43,059 bases of DNA from a virus: the IMG/VR virus record IMGVR_UViG_3300036944_000646, positions 1 to 43,059 of that record. One strand, written 5' to 3'. The stretch's first letter is position 1, and the number at the start of each line of letters is the position of its first letter. The notes beneath the pieces were generated by a model. That model saw only the letters and a program-made list of their open reading frames with translations, was not told where the DNA came from and searched no databases. Shown one piece after another: positions 19,925-27,477 of the stretch. The translations under genes and the position numbers were made by a program.

Positions 19925-19970
19925 AAAATTAAATAAAACAAAAAGAGGAAAGACTTTTAATCTTTCCTCT
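19925..19970 (-). terminator. Strong Rho-independent terminator
   Basis: In minus-strand sense AGAGGAAAGA (19970) pairs perfectly with TCTTTCCTCT (ending 19944) across a 7-nt loop, followed by TTTTGTTTTATTTAATTTTTTTT. It is 22 nt beyond the 544-aa gene stop and separates the head/connector genes from the fibre genes. Confidence 0.9.
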
Positions 19971-19992
19971 ATAATGTTTATATGACATGTTA

Positions 19993-21627
19993 CTATGGTA
20001 ACAATGTGAAAGCTGTGTCATAATTACCAGCAGTAGTCAACCAAGCACCAATACCAGTTTCAAGTGCAGACAAACGAGCTGTTGCAAAGATTCTGATTAA
20101 GTATTGATCATTATCCATTGTTCCAGAAGGATTACTTTTACGTGGAACACTATGCAAGATATTGTAAATAAAATATCTATTAGCACGGGTGATTTCACCA
20201 AAAGGATTATAATCTAAAATCTCTCTCATACGAGGATCTTGTTGCCATGGTTCTTGTTGGTATCTCTTAGCTAAAATTAATTCTCTAATAAGAGTTTCAC
20301 CAAAACCTCTACCTTGAATAGATTGTTGTGGTTCTGTTTCTACAAATGGTGCAGATACACAAGGTAAACCTGCATTATCAACGATAGAAGAATAAATTTC
20401 AACTGGTTGATATTCAACGTGATCACGTGGAGCAAATGAACAATCACCAAAAGTAGTATCTACATAAGCACCAGTCAATTCAACAAATGAATCTACAGCA
20501 TCAACTGATGCAGCAACTGTTAATGGAGTATATCCTAAAGTAGTAATAGAAGAATAAATTTTGATTGGTGTAGCAGCAGCAACAACAAATGCAACAACAG
20601 CAGAAGCTGAAGGAGTTCCAATTGCAGAAGCAGCAACCAATGGAATATTAGTAGTAGTTGCACCAGCACCAACATATGCAAGAAGAGGATCAGATGTAGT
20701 GATTGCTACAGCAGTACCTACAGTTCCAACAGATTTGCTAACCAAATATGTACCAGCACCACCAAGACCAGTTACAAGACCTATAATTGCAGCAGTTCCA
20801 TAACCAGTAATTGAAATAGTTTGACCAACAGTAAACATACCTGAAGCAGGAGTAGATACTACAGTCATCAAGTTACCAACAAATGTTGCAGTAGATGAAG
20901 TTGCTAAAGTAGGTTTGATTAAAACTCTACTTCCAGCAGCAGGAGCAGTAACAACGTTTGCAGAAGTTAAAGCAGTAGCAGTAGCAGCAACACCAGTAGT
21001 TGCAACAGTAGCATCATTTCTGTTCCACACTTTTGCAGCAACAAAATTAGATAACCATGGGTGGTAAGCAATTTGATCTAACCAGCTTAACAAAACAACG
21101 TTAGGATCAATTAAAGCATTAGTTGCACTACAACATCCTGAATATGCATCCAAAGTAAAGTATGCATTGTGAGTTAAGAAACGCAATGTTGGCGATCCTT
21201 TGATGTCTAATCTCAATCGGTAAGTAGAGTTACATGCAATATCAGAACCAGTAATCACCGCATTAAAAGCTGCACCAGTTGTAGTATTTACAATACCTAC
21301 TTGTTTGATGTCTTGTACGGGTGCCAATGGTTCAGATAAAGTAAATGAACTAATGTACTTAGGATTGATTCCTTTAGATTTTACAGATTCTTTGTAACCT
21401 CCGTGAAAAGGTCCCAATTTATCTACAGTGTGAAAACTACCTTGTGCTAAGTACGCTTGTGGCGTAGTAAGGTAAGTTGTTGCACCAGATAATACAACGG
21501 ATAAATTTGTTGTAGAACTAATTAATGCAAGTTGTCCAGCTGTTAAAGCAGAACTTGCGGTACCAGCAGTTGCTAATAAACTGTTAGCAACGAGTGCCTT
21601 CTGATAGGCATGAGGAAAATAAGCCAT
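19993..21627 (-). CDS. Virion structural protein with low-complexity Ala/Thr/Val insert, 544 aa
   Basis: The N terminus (MAYFPHAYQKALVANSLLAT) and C-terminal third (RELILAKRYQQEPWQQDPRMREIL) look like a conserved crAss-like virion protein. The stretch from about 200 to 370 is very rich in Ala, Val, Thr and Gly and predicted beta, like an inserted bead or decoration domain. The gene follows the Dps-like gene and ends the head operon at a strong terminator, so it is probably abundant. It could be a head-fibre, collar or tail-sheath-like component. Confidence 0.5.
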   Translation of the reverse strand: MAYFPHAYQKALVANSLLATAGTASSALTAGQLALISSTTNLSVVLSGATTYLTTPQAYLAQGSFHTVDKLGPFHGGYKESVKSKGINPKYISSFTLSEPLAPVQDIKQVGIVNTTTGAAFNAVITGSDIACNSTYRLRLDIKGSPTLRFLTHNAYFTLDAYSGCCSATNALIDPNVVLLSWLDQIAYHPWLSNFVAAKVWNRNDATVATTGVAATATALTSANVVTAPAAGSRVLIKPTLATSSTATFVGNLMTVVSTPASGMFTVGQTISITGYGTAAIIGLVTGLGGAGTYLVSKSVGTVGTAVAITTSDPLLAYVGAGATTTNIPLVAASAIGTPSASAVVAFVVAAATPIKIYSSITTLGYTPLTVAASVDAVDSFVELTGAYVDTTFGDCSFAPRDHVEYQPVEIYSSIVDNAGLPCVSAPFVETEPQQSIQGRGFGETLIRELILAKRYQQEPWQQDPRMREILDYNPFGEITRANRYFIYNILHSVPRKSNPSGTMDNDQYLIRIFATARLSALETGIGAWLTTAGNYDTAFTLLP

Positions 21628-21659
21628 TTTAAAAGATATTTAGGGTTAATAATAAAATT

Positions 21660-22103
21660 TTATTTTAAGAATAGTAGTTTATATTTAATACCATTCAGTG
21701 TACTTTTTATAGCATCGAGATCATTTACAATTTCAGTGTAAGGCATTACAGCTTGTAATCCATTGACCATCTGATATATATCTCGTATATAAGATAATGC
21801 TTCTTCTGCAGAATTCAAAATTCTTGGAGCAGAATCTTCATAATTTAATAGTTTTTCACAAGCACCTTGGAATCCTTCTGCTAAATCATCAGCATGTCCA
21901 GGTAATGCATCATATAATTCATTCAATGCTTTATGTGCAGCAAACGAACCTAATCCAGTTACTTTTAAATGTAACTTGTGAAAACTTGTTGCAGCATTCA
22001 TTAACTCGCTTACACAAGCTGCTGTTTTACCTTCAAGTGATGAGCTAGATGATCCAACTGATCCTGCTGGTTTTTTTAATTTGTAACCTGATGTAAAATC
22101 CAT
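21660..22103 (-). CDS. Dps/ferritin-like helical protein (DUF5856-like), 147 aa
   Basis: All-helical protein after a Gly/Ser-rich start. The segment from about residue 41 (SFHKLHLKVTGLGSFAAHKA) and the following LNELYDALPGHADDLAEG recall Dps-like proteins, where FH.LH, AH..L.ELY and D..AE positions form the ferroxidase region. Phage relatives are grouped as DUF5856 as far as I remember. In a virion operon it may be a packaged or capsid-lining protein rather than an iron store. The ATG lies 4 nt after the preceding stop. Confidence 0.5.
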   Translation of the reverse strand: MDFTSGYKLKKPAGSVGSSSSSLEGKTAACVSELMNAATSFHKLHLKVTGLGSFAAHKALNELYDALPGHADDLAEGFQGACEKLLNYEDSAPRILNSAEEALSYIRDIYQMVNGLQAVMPYTEIVNDLDAIKSTLNGIKYKLLFLK

Positions 22104-22107
22104 GGTG

Positions 22108-22812
22108 TTAATTATTTGTTATTGCTTGTTGTTTTGTTCTTTGGTATTGGTTCATTGATTCAATGTCACCTGCTAATATTGAGCATGTTTCATCTATCAT
22201 TAACTCAACAATATCATCTTTAAATTCTGATGTTACATCAGATGCTGAAACAACACCTGTTGATGGATTCACACAATTTATAAATTGTATCTCACGTGGT
22301 TTTCTAAAATAAAACAATTTAGGATTTGATATCTTAAATTCGTTATTAGTATATATTTTAATTTTATTACTTGCAAATGTGCAAAAAGTTTCACCCCATA
22401 CAGCACTTGGTTTTCTAAAATCATCTACTAACAAGTTATCTACATCACCTACTTGCGCAAGATAAACAATCATTGGTCTAGGATCAGGACAACAATCTGA
22501 TAAACAGTTTACTGACAATCTTTTAAAATACAGATAATCAACAGGTAATAAAGCTGTTTCGTAATATCTATCTTCTAATGTAGCAGTTAACTGCAATTCA
22601 GTAATTAATATTTGAATATCATCAATGTTCATTTTTGTAGACTCGTCACCTTCTTTACTTTGATTATGACCATGTACTTGTCTACGTATCCATTCTATCT
22701 GTGCTTTATTAAACGCTTCAATAATTTGCCAGCACTCGATGTTATCATAATCGAGTGAGGCAAGTTTATTAAGACGTTCTTTAATTTTTATTTGTAATAA
22801 AGCGTTTGTCAT
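22108..22812 (-). CDS. Head-tail connector/ring protein, 234 aa
   Basis: The N-terminal helical part (IKIKERLNKLASLDYDNIE, CWQIIEAFNKAQIEW) precedes a beta-rich core with CLSDCCPDPRPM and FYFRKPREI, and a C-terminal helix (DDIVELMIDETCSIL). This is the usual layout of podophage adaptor proteins that dock beneath the portal. The position downstream of portal and capsid genes and upstream of the fibres supports a connector role. No enzyme motif. Confidence 0.5.
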   Translation of the reverse strand: MTNALLQIKIKERLNKLASLDYDNIECWQIIEAFNKAQIEWIRRQVHGHNQSKEGDESTKMNIDDIQILITELQLTATLEDRYYETALLPVDYLYFKRLSVNCLSDCCPDPRPMIVYLAQVGDVDNLLVDDFRKPSAVWGETFCTFASNKIKIYTNNEFKISNPKLFYFRKPREIQFINCVNPSTGVVSASDVTSEFKDDIVELMIDETCSILAGDIESMNQYQRTKQQAITNN

Positions 22813-22823
22813 GATTTTTTATA

Positions 22824-22952
22824 TTAGCATTTTTTACCACCCATTTTCTTCATACCTCCGTATCTTGCAACAGGAATAATAGGAGCAGGTTTGTAAACTA
22901 CTTTTTTAGAATCCTTAGAATCCTTACTTAATTGATTTTTATTAAATGACAT
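22824..22952 (-). CDS. 42-aa basic peptide gene
   Basis: A short frame reads MSFNKNQLSKDSKDSKKVVY and ends YGGMKKMGGKKC. It fits exactly between two larger genes (11 nt and 17 nt spacers) and ends in TAA. The KDSKDSK repeat and Gly/Lys-rich tail look like a real small phage protein; similar GGMKKMGGK tails are familiar from Bacteroidetes phages. Function unknown; DNA or capsid-interior binding would suit its charge. Confidence 0.6.
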   Translation of the reverse strand: MSFNKNQLSKDSKDSKKVVYKPAPIIPVARYGGMKKMGGKKC

Positions 22953-22969
22953 TGTATATTGTGTTTAGA

Positions 22970-23986
22970 TTATACTGACCAATATCTTTCTGTATTTGTA
23001 ACTACATCTAAAAGAATTTCTTCATTCAAAGGATTTTTTAAATATAATAAAATATCAGATGGATTTTTACCTAACATTGAACCAGATTTCATATGGTAAA
23101 TATTACCATCACCTCTAGTAGCAATTAACTTATAAAAATTAGCATCTTTAATAACAGCTCTTAATTTTAAAGTTTCCATGTCTAATGCACATGTATCTAA
23201 AAACTTCTGAGCAGTCATTCGTTTATCTTTGTCAACAGTCTCACCACTAATATACTTATCCATGTTATCATATAAAATATCAACTGGTGTAGATTTTTTA
23301 TACTGTGTTGAATTAGGGTCAATTACTTTACATACATAAAATAATTTATTAGTGTTCTTATCAAATAATTTTTGCAATTCTGCAAAAGCTTTATTTTTAA
23401 GTTTTTTAAGTTCTGTTTTGATAGAAGCTGTTTCTTCAAATCTATCTAAGTAAAACTTAAACTTTGGTGCTTCTCTTCTTGCAACTTCTAATGATTTTGC
23501 AACAATGCTAAAACCACCATGTTCAATAGCTCTTAATTTAATAAGATCATATGGATCATTTTGTGGATCTAAATAAACAGGTTCATTACTAAATCGCATT
23601 GCAATTTTTCCCCAAAACTCATCATTGTCTGGTCTAAGTAATTTTACCTTATTCCAAAAGTCTGGATCATTAACATCAATAACATTTGCAACAAGTTCTT
23701 TTTCTAATTGTGCAACTGTAGATCTAATATCTTTTACCATAGCTTCTCTTTCTGCTTCTGGTAAGTTTTTTACTTCTGGTGCAAATTCATTTAAACCTGT
23801 AACATATCTTTTGATACCATTGTTCTCAAGACATACGATTTGTTCTTCGTGAAAGATACCTTCAAATAAAACCATTTGGTATTTTTCTAATCCCATATTA
23901 GAATTAGTGTTGTCCACAAAAGGTCTAATTGTCAAAGAGCTGCTTCTTTTTAACGACTGATGCTTGTCGATCATTGTAAGTTCCAT
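22970..23986 (-). CDS. Conserved helical virion-operon protein, 338 aa
   Basis: Mostly helical, charged protein with SLTIRPFVDNTNSN near the start, an FAPEVKNLPEAEREAMVKDI segment, a PDNDEFWGKIAMRF motif and a long helix around residues 170-215. Between capsid and connector genes this may be an internal (cargo or core) protein or head-assembly factor. No known domain recognised. It is preceded by a structured non-coding segment, which could affect its expression. Confidence 0.5.
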   Translation of the reverse strand: MELTMIDKHQSLKRSSSLTIRPFVDNTNSNMGLEKYQMVLFEGIFHEEQIVCLENNGIKRYVTGLNEFAPEVKNLPEAEREAMVKDIRSTVAQLEKELVANVIDVNDPDFWNKVKLLRPDNDEFWGKIAMRFSNEPVYLDPQNDPYDLIKLRAIEHGGFSIVAKSLEVARREAPKFKFYLDRFEETASIKTELKKLKNKAFAELQKLFDKNTNKLFYVCKVIDPNSTQYKKSTPVDILYDNMDKYISGETVDKDKRMTAQKFLDTCALDMETLKLRAVIKDANFYKLIATRGDGNIYHMKSGSMLGKNPSDILLYLKNPLNEEILLDVVTNTERYWSV

Positions 23987-24049
23987 TCTGTTTAAATTTA
24001 AGTTGGTTGTATTCTTCTTTTCTCTGTTTTTGTAATTATTAGTTTAAAG

Positions 24050-24165
24050 CTCCTAAACCACGTCACGGTTATTACATCTTAGGAGTACCTGCATTACTGC
24101 AGGCAGTTGACTAAGTCAACTTGGGGAGAGAGGGTATCTCTTCAACTTGCCATACTATGTGCAAG
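24050..24165 (-). ncRNA. Five-hairpin structured intergenic RNA
   Basis: Reading the minus transcript, five stem-loops follow one another. They are 24165-24146 (CTTGC/GCAAG), 24140-24128 (GAGA/TCTC), 24121-24105 (7 bp AGTTGAC/GTCAACT), 24103-24088 (6 bp CCTGCA/TGCAGG, 4-nt loop) and 24085-24050 (7 bp CTCCTAA/TTAGGAG enclosing AACC/GGTT). None is followed by a U-tract, so it is not a simple terminator. It lies between the 63-aa gene and the 338-aa gene, in the transcript downstream of the capsid gene. Could be an untranslated regulatory leader, an RNase-resistant spacer or a separate small RNA. Confidence 0.55.
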
Positions 24166-24174
24166 TAATTACAT

Positions 24175-24366
24175 TTATGCTTTTTTGTACGTAGTCGGTG
24201 ACACAGTAGCTGCAGCATTTTTTTGTACTGATTGAGGATTAGTAGGTGACTTAACAACTATATGATTCCCCATTTCTTTCAAATTTTTTGCTACAGATTG
24301 TGGGTTAGTAGCATTCTTAACTACTATATGATTTCCCATTACTGCATTATTTTTACTTGTTGCCAT
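24175..24366 (-). CDS. 63-aa protein with internal tandem repeat
   Basis: Two copies of a unit of type MGNHIVVK-x-x-TNPQSV-x-KN lie in tandem (residues about 10-28 and 32-50). The protein is basic and lacks membrane segments. It lies directly downstream of the major capsid gene across a large hairpin, so it may be made at a different level from MCP. A small capsid decoration or cementing role is plausible but unproven. Confidence 0.5.
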   Translation of the reverse strand: MATSKNNAVMGNHIVVKNATNPQSVAKNLKEMGNHIVVKSPTNPQSVQKNAAATVSPTTYKKA

Positions 24367-24381
24367 TTCTTTTTTTATTAA

Positions 24382-24420
24382 TTGTACTTACCTGGGGAAA
24401 TTAAATCCCCAGGAGTACAA
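24382..24420 (-). promoter_or_regulatory. Large hairpin after the major capsid gene
   Basis: TTGTACT (24382-24388) pairs with AGTACAA (24414-24420) and CCTGGGGA (24391-24398) with TCCCCAGG (24406-24413). This makes a 15-bp stem with a 2-nt bulge, only 9 nt beyond the capsid stop. In the minus direction it is followed by TTAATAAAAAAAG, not a U-tract. An mRNA 3'-protecting or processing hairpin, or a partial attenuator, is more likely than a full terminator. Confidence 0.7.
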
Positions 24421-24428
24421 AGTTAATA

Positions 24429-26078
24429 CTAGAATGATCCACCTGTTACAGGGTTTCTCATAACAATTTTCAATACTTTGGTTGGATCTTTTACCCAGAT
24501 ACTTGGCATGGTTTGAGTCATGTAAACTCTGTATCCATTAAAGTTTCCAGAAGAAGCAAATCCTTGAGATCTACCCATATAATCCATAGTACCATTTTGA
24601 TAGAACCATTTCAATTGATTATCCCAAGATAATTTCAACAAGAAGATGTTGTCATTAGTGTTATCAGTGATATCAAATACGATAAAGTTGTAAGAAGACA
24701 ATGGGAAACCATCAATGATTGGATTCTCAATATCATTAGTATGTACGTTATCAAATGCAGGATTCAATACAAACTTAACATTTGCCAAGAAAGGAATTGT
24801 GTAGCTTGTAAAAGCAAATCCAAAGTTCAAGTCCATAGCGTTGTTACCTGAAATAGCACCAACACCTGATTTGTCCATGTTAGCAATCAATCCAGTAGTA
24901 CCTCCGATAGTTCCAGAGAATGCTTCTTTTTTGATAGCTTCGTTAACCATTCTCATACCAGCCATACCAGTTTGAACAATGATTTGACGATTTGGATCTG
25001 GTCCTTTGAATTCAACTTTACCATTGTAGAAGTTAAAGATCTCAGAACGGAACAACTCTAAGTTAAATGTAGACTTGTTATAGATACGTTTGTATGAGTT
25101 GTCTAATTGAGACCAAAGTCCTACTGATAAACGGATATCATCTGGACCATCTTGTTTAATTCTACCACCTTGTCCCCACATTAAGTAAGTCTCGATGTCA
25201 TTTGCAACTTTTGATAAGTGAGCTGCTTCTAAGTTAGTAACGAATGAACGAGTCAAATTACCATTATCATATGATTTTTTGATCCAATCTTTACCCATAG
25301 ATTTAACCATGTCATCAATCTTAGTGATAGATGGATCAAGGTTTTTATCAAATGATCTCCAGATCTCAGTTACAGGAACTGTACCATCTGCATTAAGACC
25401 ACCTTTCATCATCATGTCAGCACGAGATGAAATTGAATAGTGTACGTGAGCTTCAGCACCTCCTACGAAGTTGTAATACTCACGGAAACCATTTTGCAAT
25501 TCTCCGATATCTGAGAATCTTTCACCATACTCACCACGAGCAGAACCTTTTCTGAAGAATTTAGTTCCTGGTTTAAGATACTTTTTATCTAAAGTAGCAG
25601 TGTTGTTGTTGTTTACCAACTGAACAGTGTAAACAAATCCATCACCTGATGGCAAGATGTCTTCATTTGGTAAGATGTACAACTCTAGACCTTTATATTT
25701 ATCATAAGTGATGATATCACCATGACCAAATATACGTCTGTTAATTTTGATTTTGAAAGAAACTCCATCAGCTCCTAAAGTAGTCTGAGTAGGTTCTACG
25801 TCTTCTACAATGTAAGGAAGATCTTGTACAATAGGCGTTTGCCATTTGTACTCTCCACGAGCATTGTCTACCATGATGGTGTTTTTACCACCGAAAGATG
25901 CCATCTGATAAAGAGGCATTTCTACCTTTTGCGTCATTGCCCATAAGTCAACAGGTCCTAAATCCATAGGTTCTGAACTTTTAAGCATATTTTGCAAATG
26001 GTATGAGTCTACATGCGAGCTTACCTTGTAGGTAGTGTCACGCAAGAAGAGACCATTGTTTAAAACAGGTGTTGCCAT
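24429..26078 (-). CDS. Major capsid protein (HK97-type, crAss-like), 549 aa
   Basis: The size and position after portal and scaffold identify the shell protein. The sequence is an even alpha/beta mixture without membrane or coiled-coil parts, with segments such as GGKNTIMVDNARGEYKWQTP and MAGMRMVNEAIKKEAF. Codon use is more biased than in its neighbours (frequent AAC, TAC and TTC), as expected for the most abundant virion protein. The gene ends in TAG and is followed at once by a strong hairpin. HK97 fold is inferred from the family, not visible. The ATG is 25 nt after the scaffold stop. Confidence 0.8.
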   Translation of the reverse strand: MATPVLNNGLFLRDTTYKVSSHVDSYHLQNMLKSSEPMDLGPVDLWAMTQKVEMPLYQMASFGGKNTIMVDNARGEYKWQTPIVQDLPYIVEDVEPTQTTLGADGVSFKIKINRRIFGHGDIITYDKYKGLELYILPNEDILPSGDGFVYTVQLVNNNNTATLDKKYLKPGTKFFRKGSARGEYGERFSDIGELQNGFREYYNFVGGAEAHVHYSISSRADMMMKGGLNADGTVPVTEIWRSFDKNLDPSITKIDDMVKSMGKDWIKKSYDNGNLTRSFVTNLEAAHLSKVANDIETYLMWGQGGRIKQDGPDDIRLSVGLWSQLDNSYKRIYNKSTFNLELFRSEIFNFYNGKVEFKGPDPNRQIIVQTGMAGMRMVNEAIKKEAFSGTIGGTTGLIANMDKSGVGAISGNNAMDLNFGFAFTSYTIPFLANVKFVLNPAFDNVHTNDIENPIIDGFPLSSYNFIVFDITDNTNDNIFLLKLSWDNQLKWFYQNGTMDYMGRSQGFASSGNFNGYRVYMTQTMPSIWVKDPTKVLKIVMRNPVTGGSF

Positions 26079-26103
26079 TTTTTAAAATAATTAAGGTTAA
26101 TGT

Positions 26104-27360
26104 TTAGCGTTTGAAAATATTTGTTTGTCTTGTAATCTTTCTTGTTGAAGGTTTAGCATCATCGTCATCATCTCTTGTATAAGAAGAAATCTTACGTGAT
26201 TCTTCTGTTTTAAGTTTTCTAACTGTGTCAGCTACTACCTCATTCTTTGCTTGCTTTCTAATGTTTTCTTTATAATCTTCAGGATCAGAAAGTAACCATA
26301 ATGTTTCAGCAATTAAATCATATCTTGGTTCTTTACCAAATTGATAATCTTCTAAAAGTTTTCCTAACATATTTGTAGGTCGTCCTGTAATACTTTCATA
26401 TTTAACAGTTGTGAGTTCATCCCACAAAAACTTTTGTCTTTTACCATCTAGTTTTACACCGTTCAATTCTCCAGGTTTTAAAGTTTCATATATGTTATGC
26501 ATATATGCTTCTTTCTTTGCCTGCTGTTGTTGTTTAAAGTGTTCTTGTTGTGCAAGTTTAGATTGTAACATTTCTTCTTGCAGATCGTCTAATTTTGGTT
26601 TGAACTGATTTGCTTTTTTCTGTAAGTTACCATTTTCTGCCCACTCCTGAATTTGTTCTTCAATTAACTCTTGATCATTATTACCAAAACCTGTCGCTTG
26701 TAAGTATTGTCTTACAATCATCTCTTGGTGTTCTGGTTCTCTTACATCAAGTTCACGAACTTCTTCAACATGAGCTAATGCTCTAAATAAACCTTTTAAA
26801 TCTTGTCCACCTTTAGCAACATACTCTGCAGCATATTGTAATTCTTCAGGTAAACTTTCAAAGAACTCTTTTGGAGTTTTTGCAGCAACCTCATCTTTCA
26901 TGTTGCTTACATTGGCTTGCCATAACTCCTCTACATCTTTTTCTGATAATGTTCCTAAGTAATCATCTAATGATTGATTAGTCTCATCATAATCATCAAA
27001 AGCAAACATTTCGTTGTTTTCAATTCTTTTCTTTAAGAATGATACTAAACCACTTTTGTCTGTCTTTGCTCTACCACCTTTTCTTTTAGGTTCGTCATCA
27101 GCATCTTCATCTTCTTCTCCTGTTTTAAGAACTGTATCTAATGCATCTAATGCACTGTCAGTTTCAACTTCTTCCTCTTCATCCTTTTCTAGGAAGTCTA
27201 AGTTAACAGGTTTACTATTTGATGTAAACAGGTTAGGTTTTTTATCATCATCATCATCCGATGTAACTACACTGTCTGCACCTGGCATCGGTAAAAAGTC
27301 ATCAATATTTTCGATAACGGTGCTTTCTACCTGTGATTGGTTGTTTGCGTTTGTACTCAT
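26104..27360 (-). CDS. Capsid scaffold protein, 418 aa
   Basis: Highly acidic N-terminal half (SDDDDDKKPN, KDEEEEVETD, GEEDEDADDE), then long charged helices with Gln-rich coiled coil (LAQQEHFKQQQQAKKEAY), and a basic C terminus (RKITRQTNIFKR) suited to binding capsid protein. Acidic, helical, coiled-coil composition between portal and MCP is the classic scaffold signature. Expected to act inside the procapsid and leave or be degraded. The protein could also be retained as an internal capsid protein. Confidence 0.75.
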   Translation of the reverse strand: MSTNANNQSQVESTVIENIDDFLPMPGADSVVTSDDDDDKKPNLFTSNSKPVNLDFLEKDEEEEVETDSALDALDTVLKTGEEDEDADDEPKRKGGRAKTDKSGLVSFLKKRIENNEMFAFDDYDETNQSLDDYLGTLSEKDVEELWQANVSNMKDEVAAKTPKEFFESLPEELQYAAEYVAKGGQDLKGLFRALAHVEEVRELDVREPEHQEMIVRQYLQATGFGNNDQELIEEQIQEWAENGNLQKKANQFKPKLDDLQEEMLQSKLAQQEHFKQQQQAKKEAYMHNIYETLKPGELNGVKLDGKRQKFLWDELTTVKYESITGRPTNMLGKLLEDYQFGKEPRYDLIAETLWLLSDPEDYKENIRKQAKNEVVADTVRKLKTEESRKISSYTRDDDDDAKPSTRKITRQTNIFKR

Positions 27361-27477
27361 TGTTTTTAAATTAGTTGGATTATCTTTTCTTCTTCATATA
27401 TAATCTACAAATTAAATCTAAAAGATTTATTAGTAGTTAAATTTTATTTTTACATTTTTGCCACTATAACGCTACAA

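Noticed and set aside
27413-27430. AAATCT/AGATTT inverted repeat upstream of the scaffold gene
   Set aside because: Short, AT-only and without U-tract; likely chance in this base composition.
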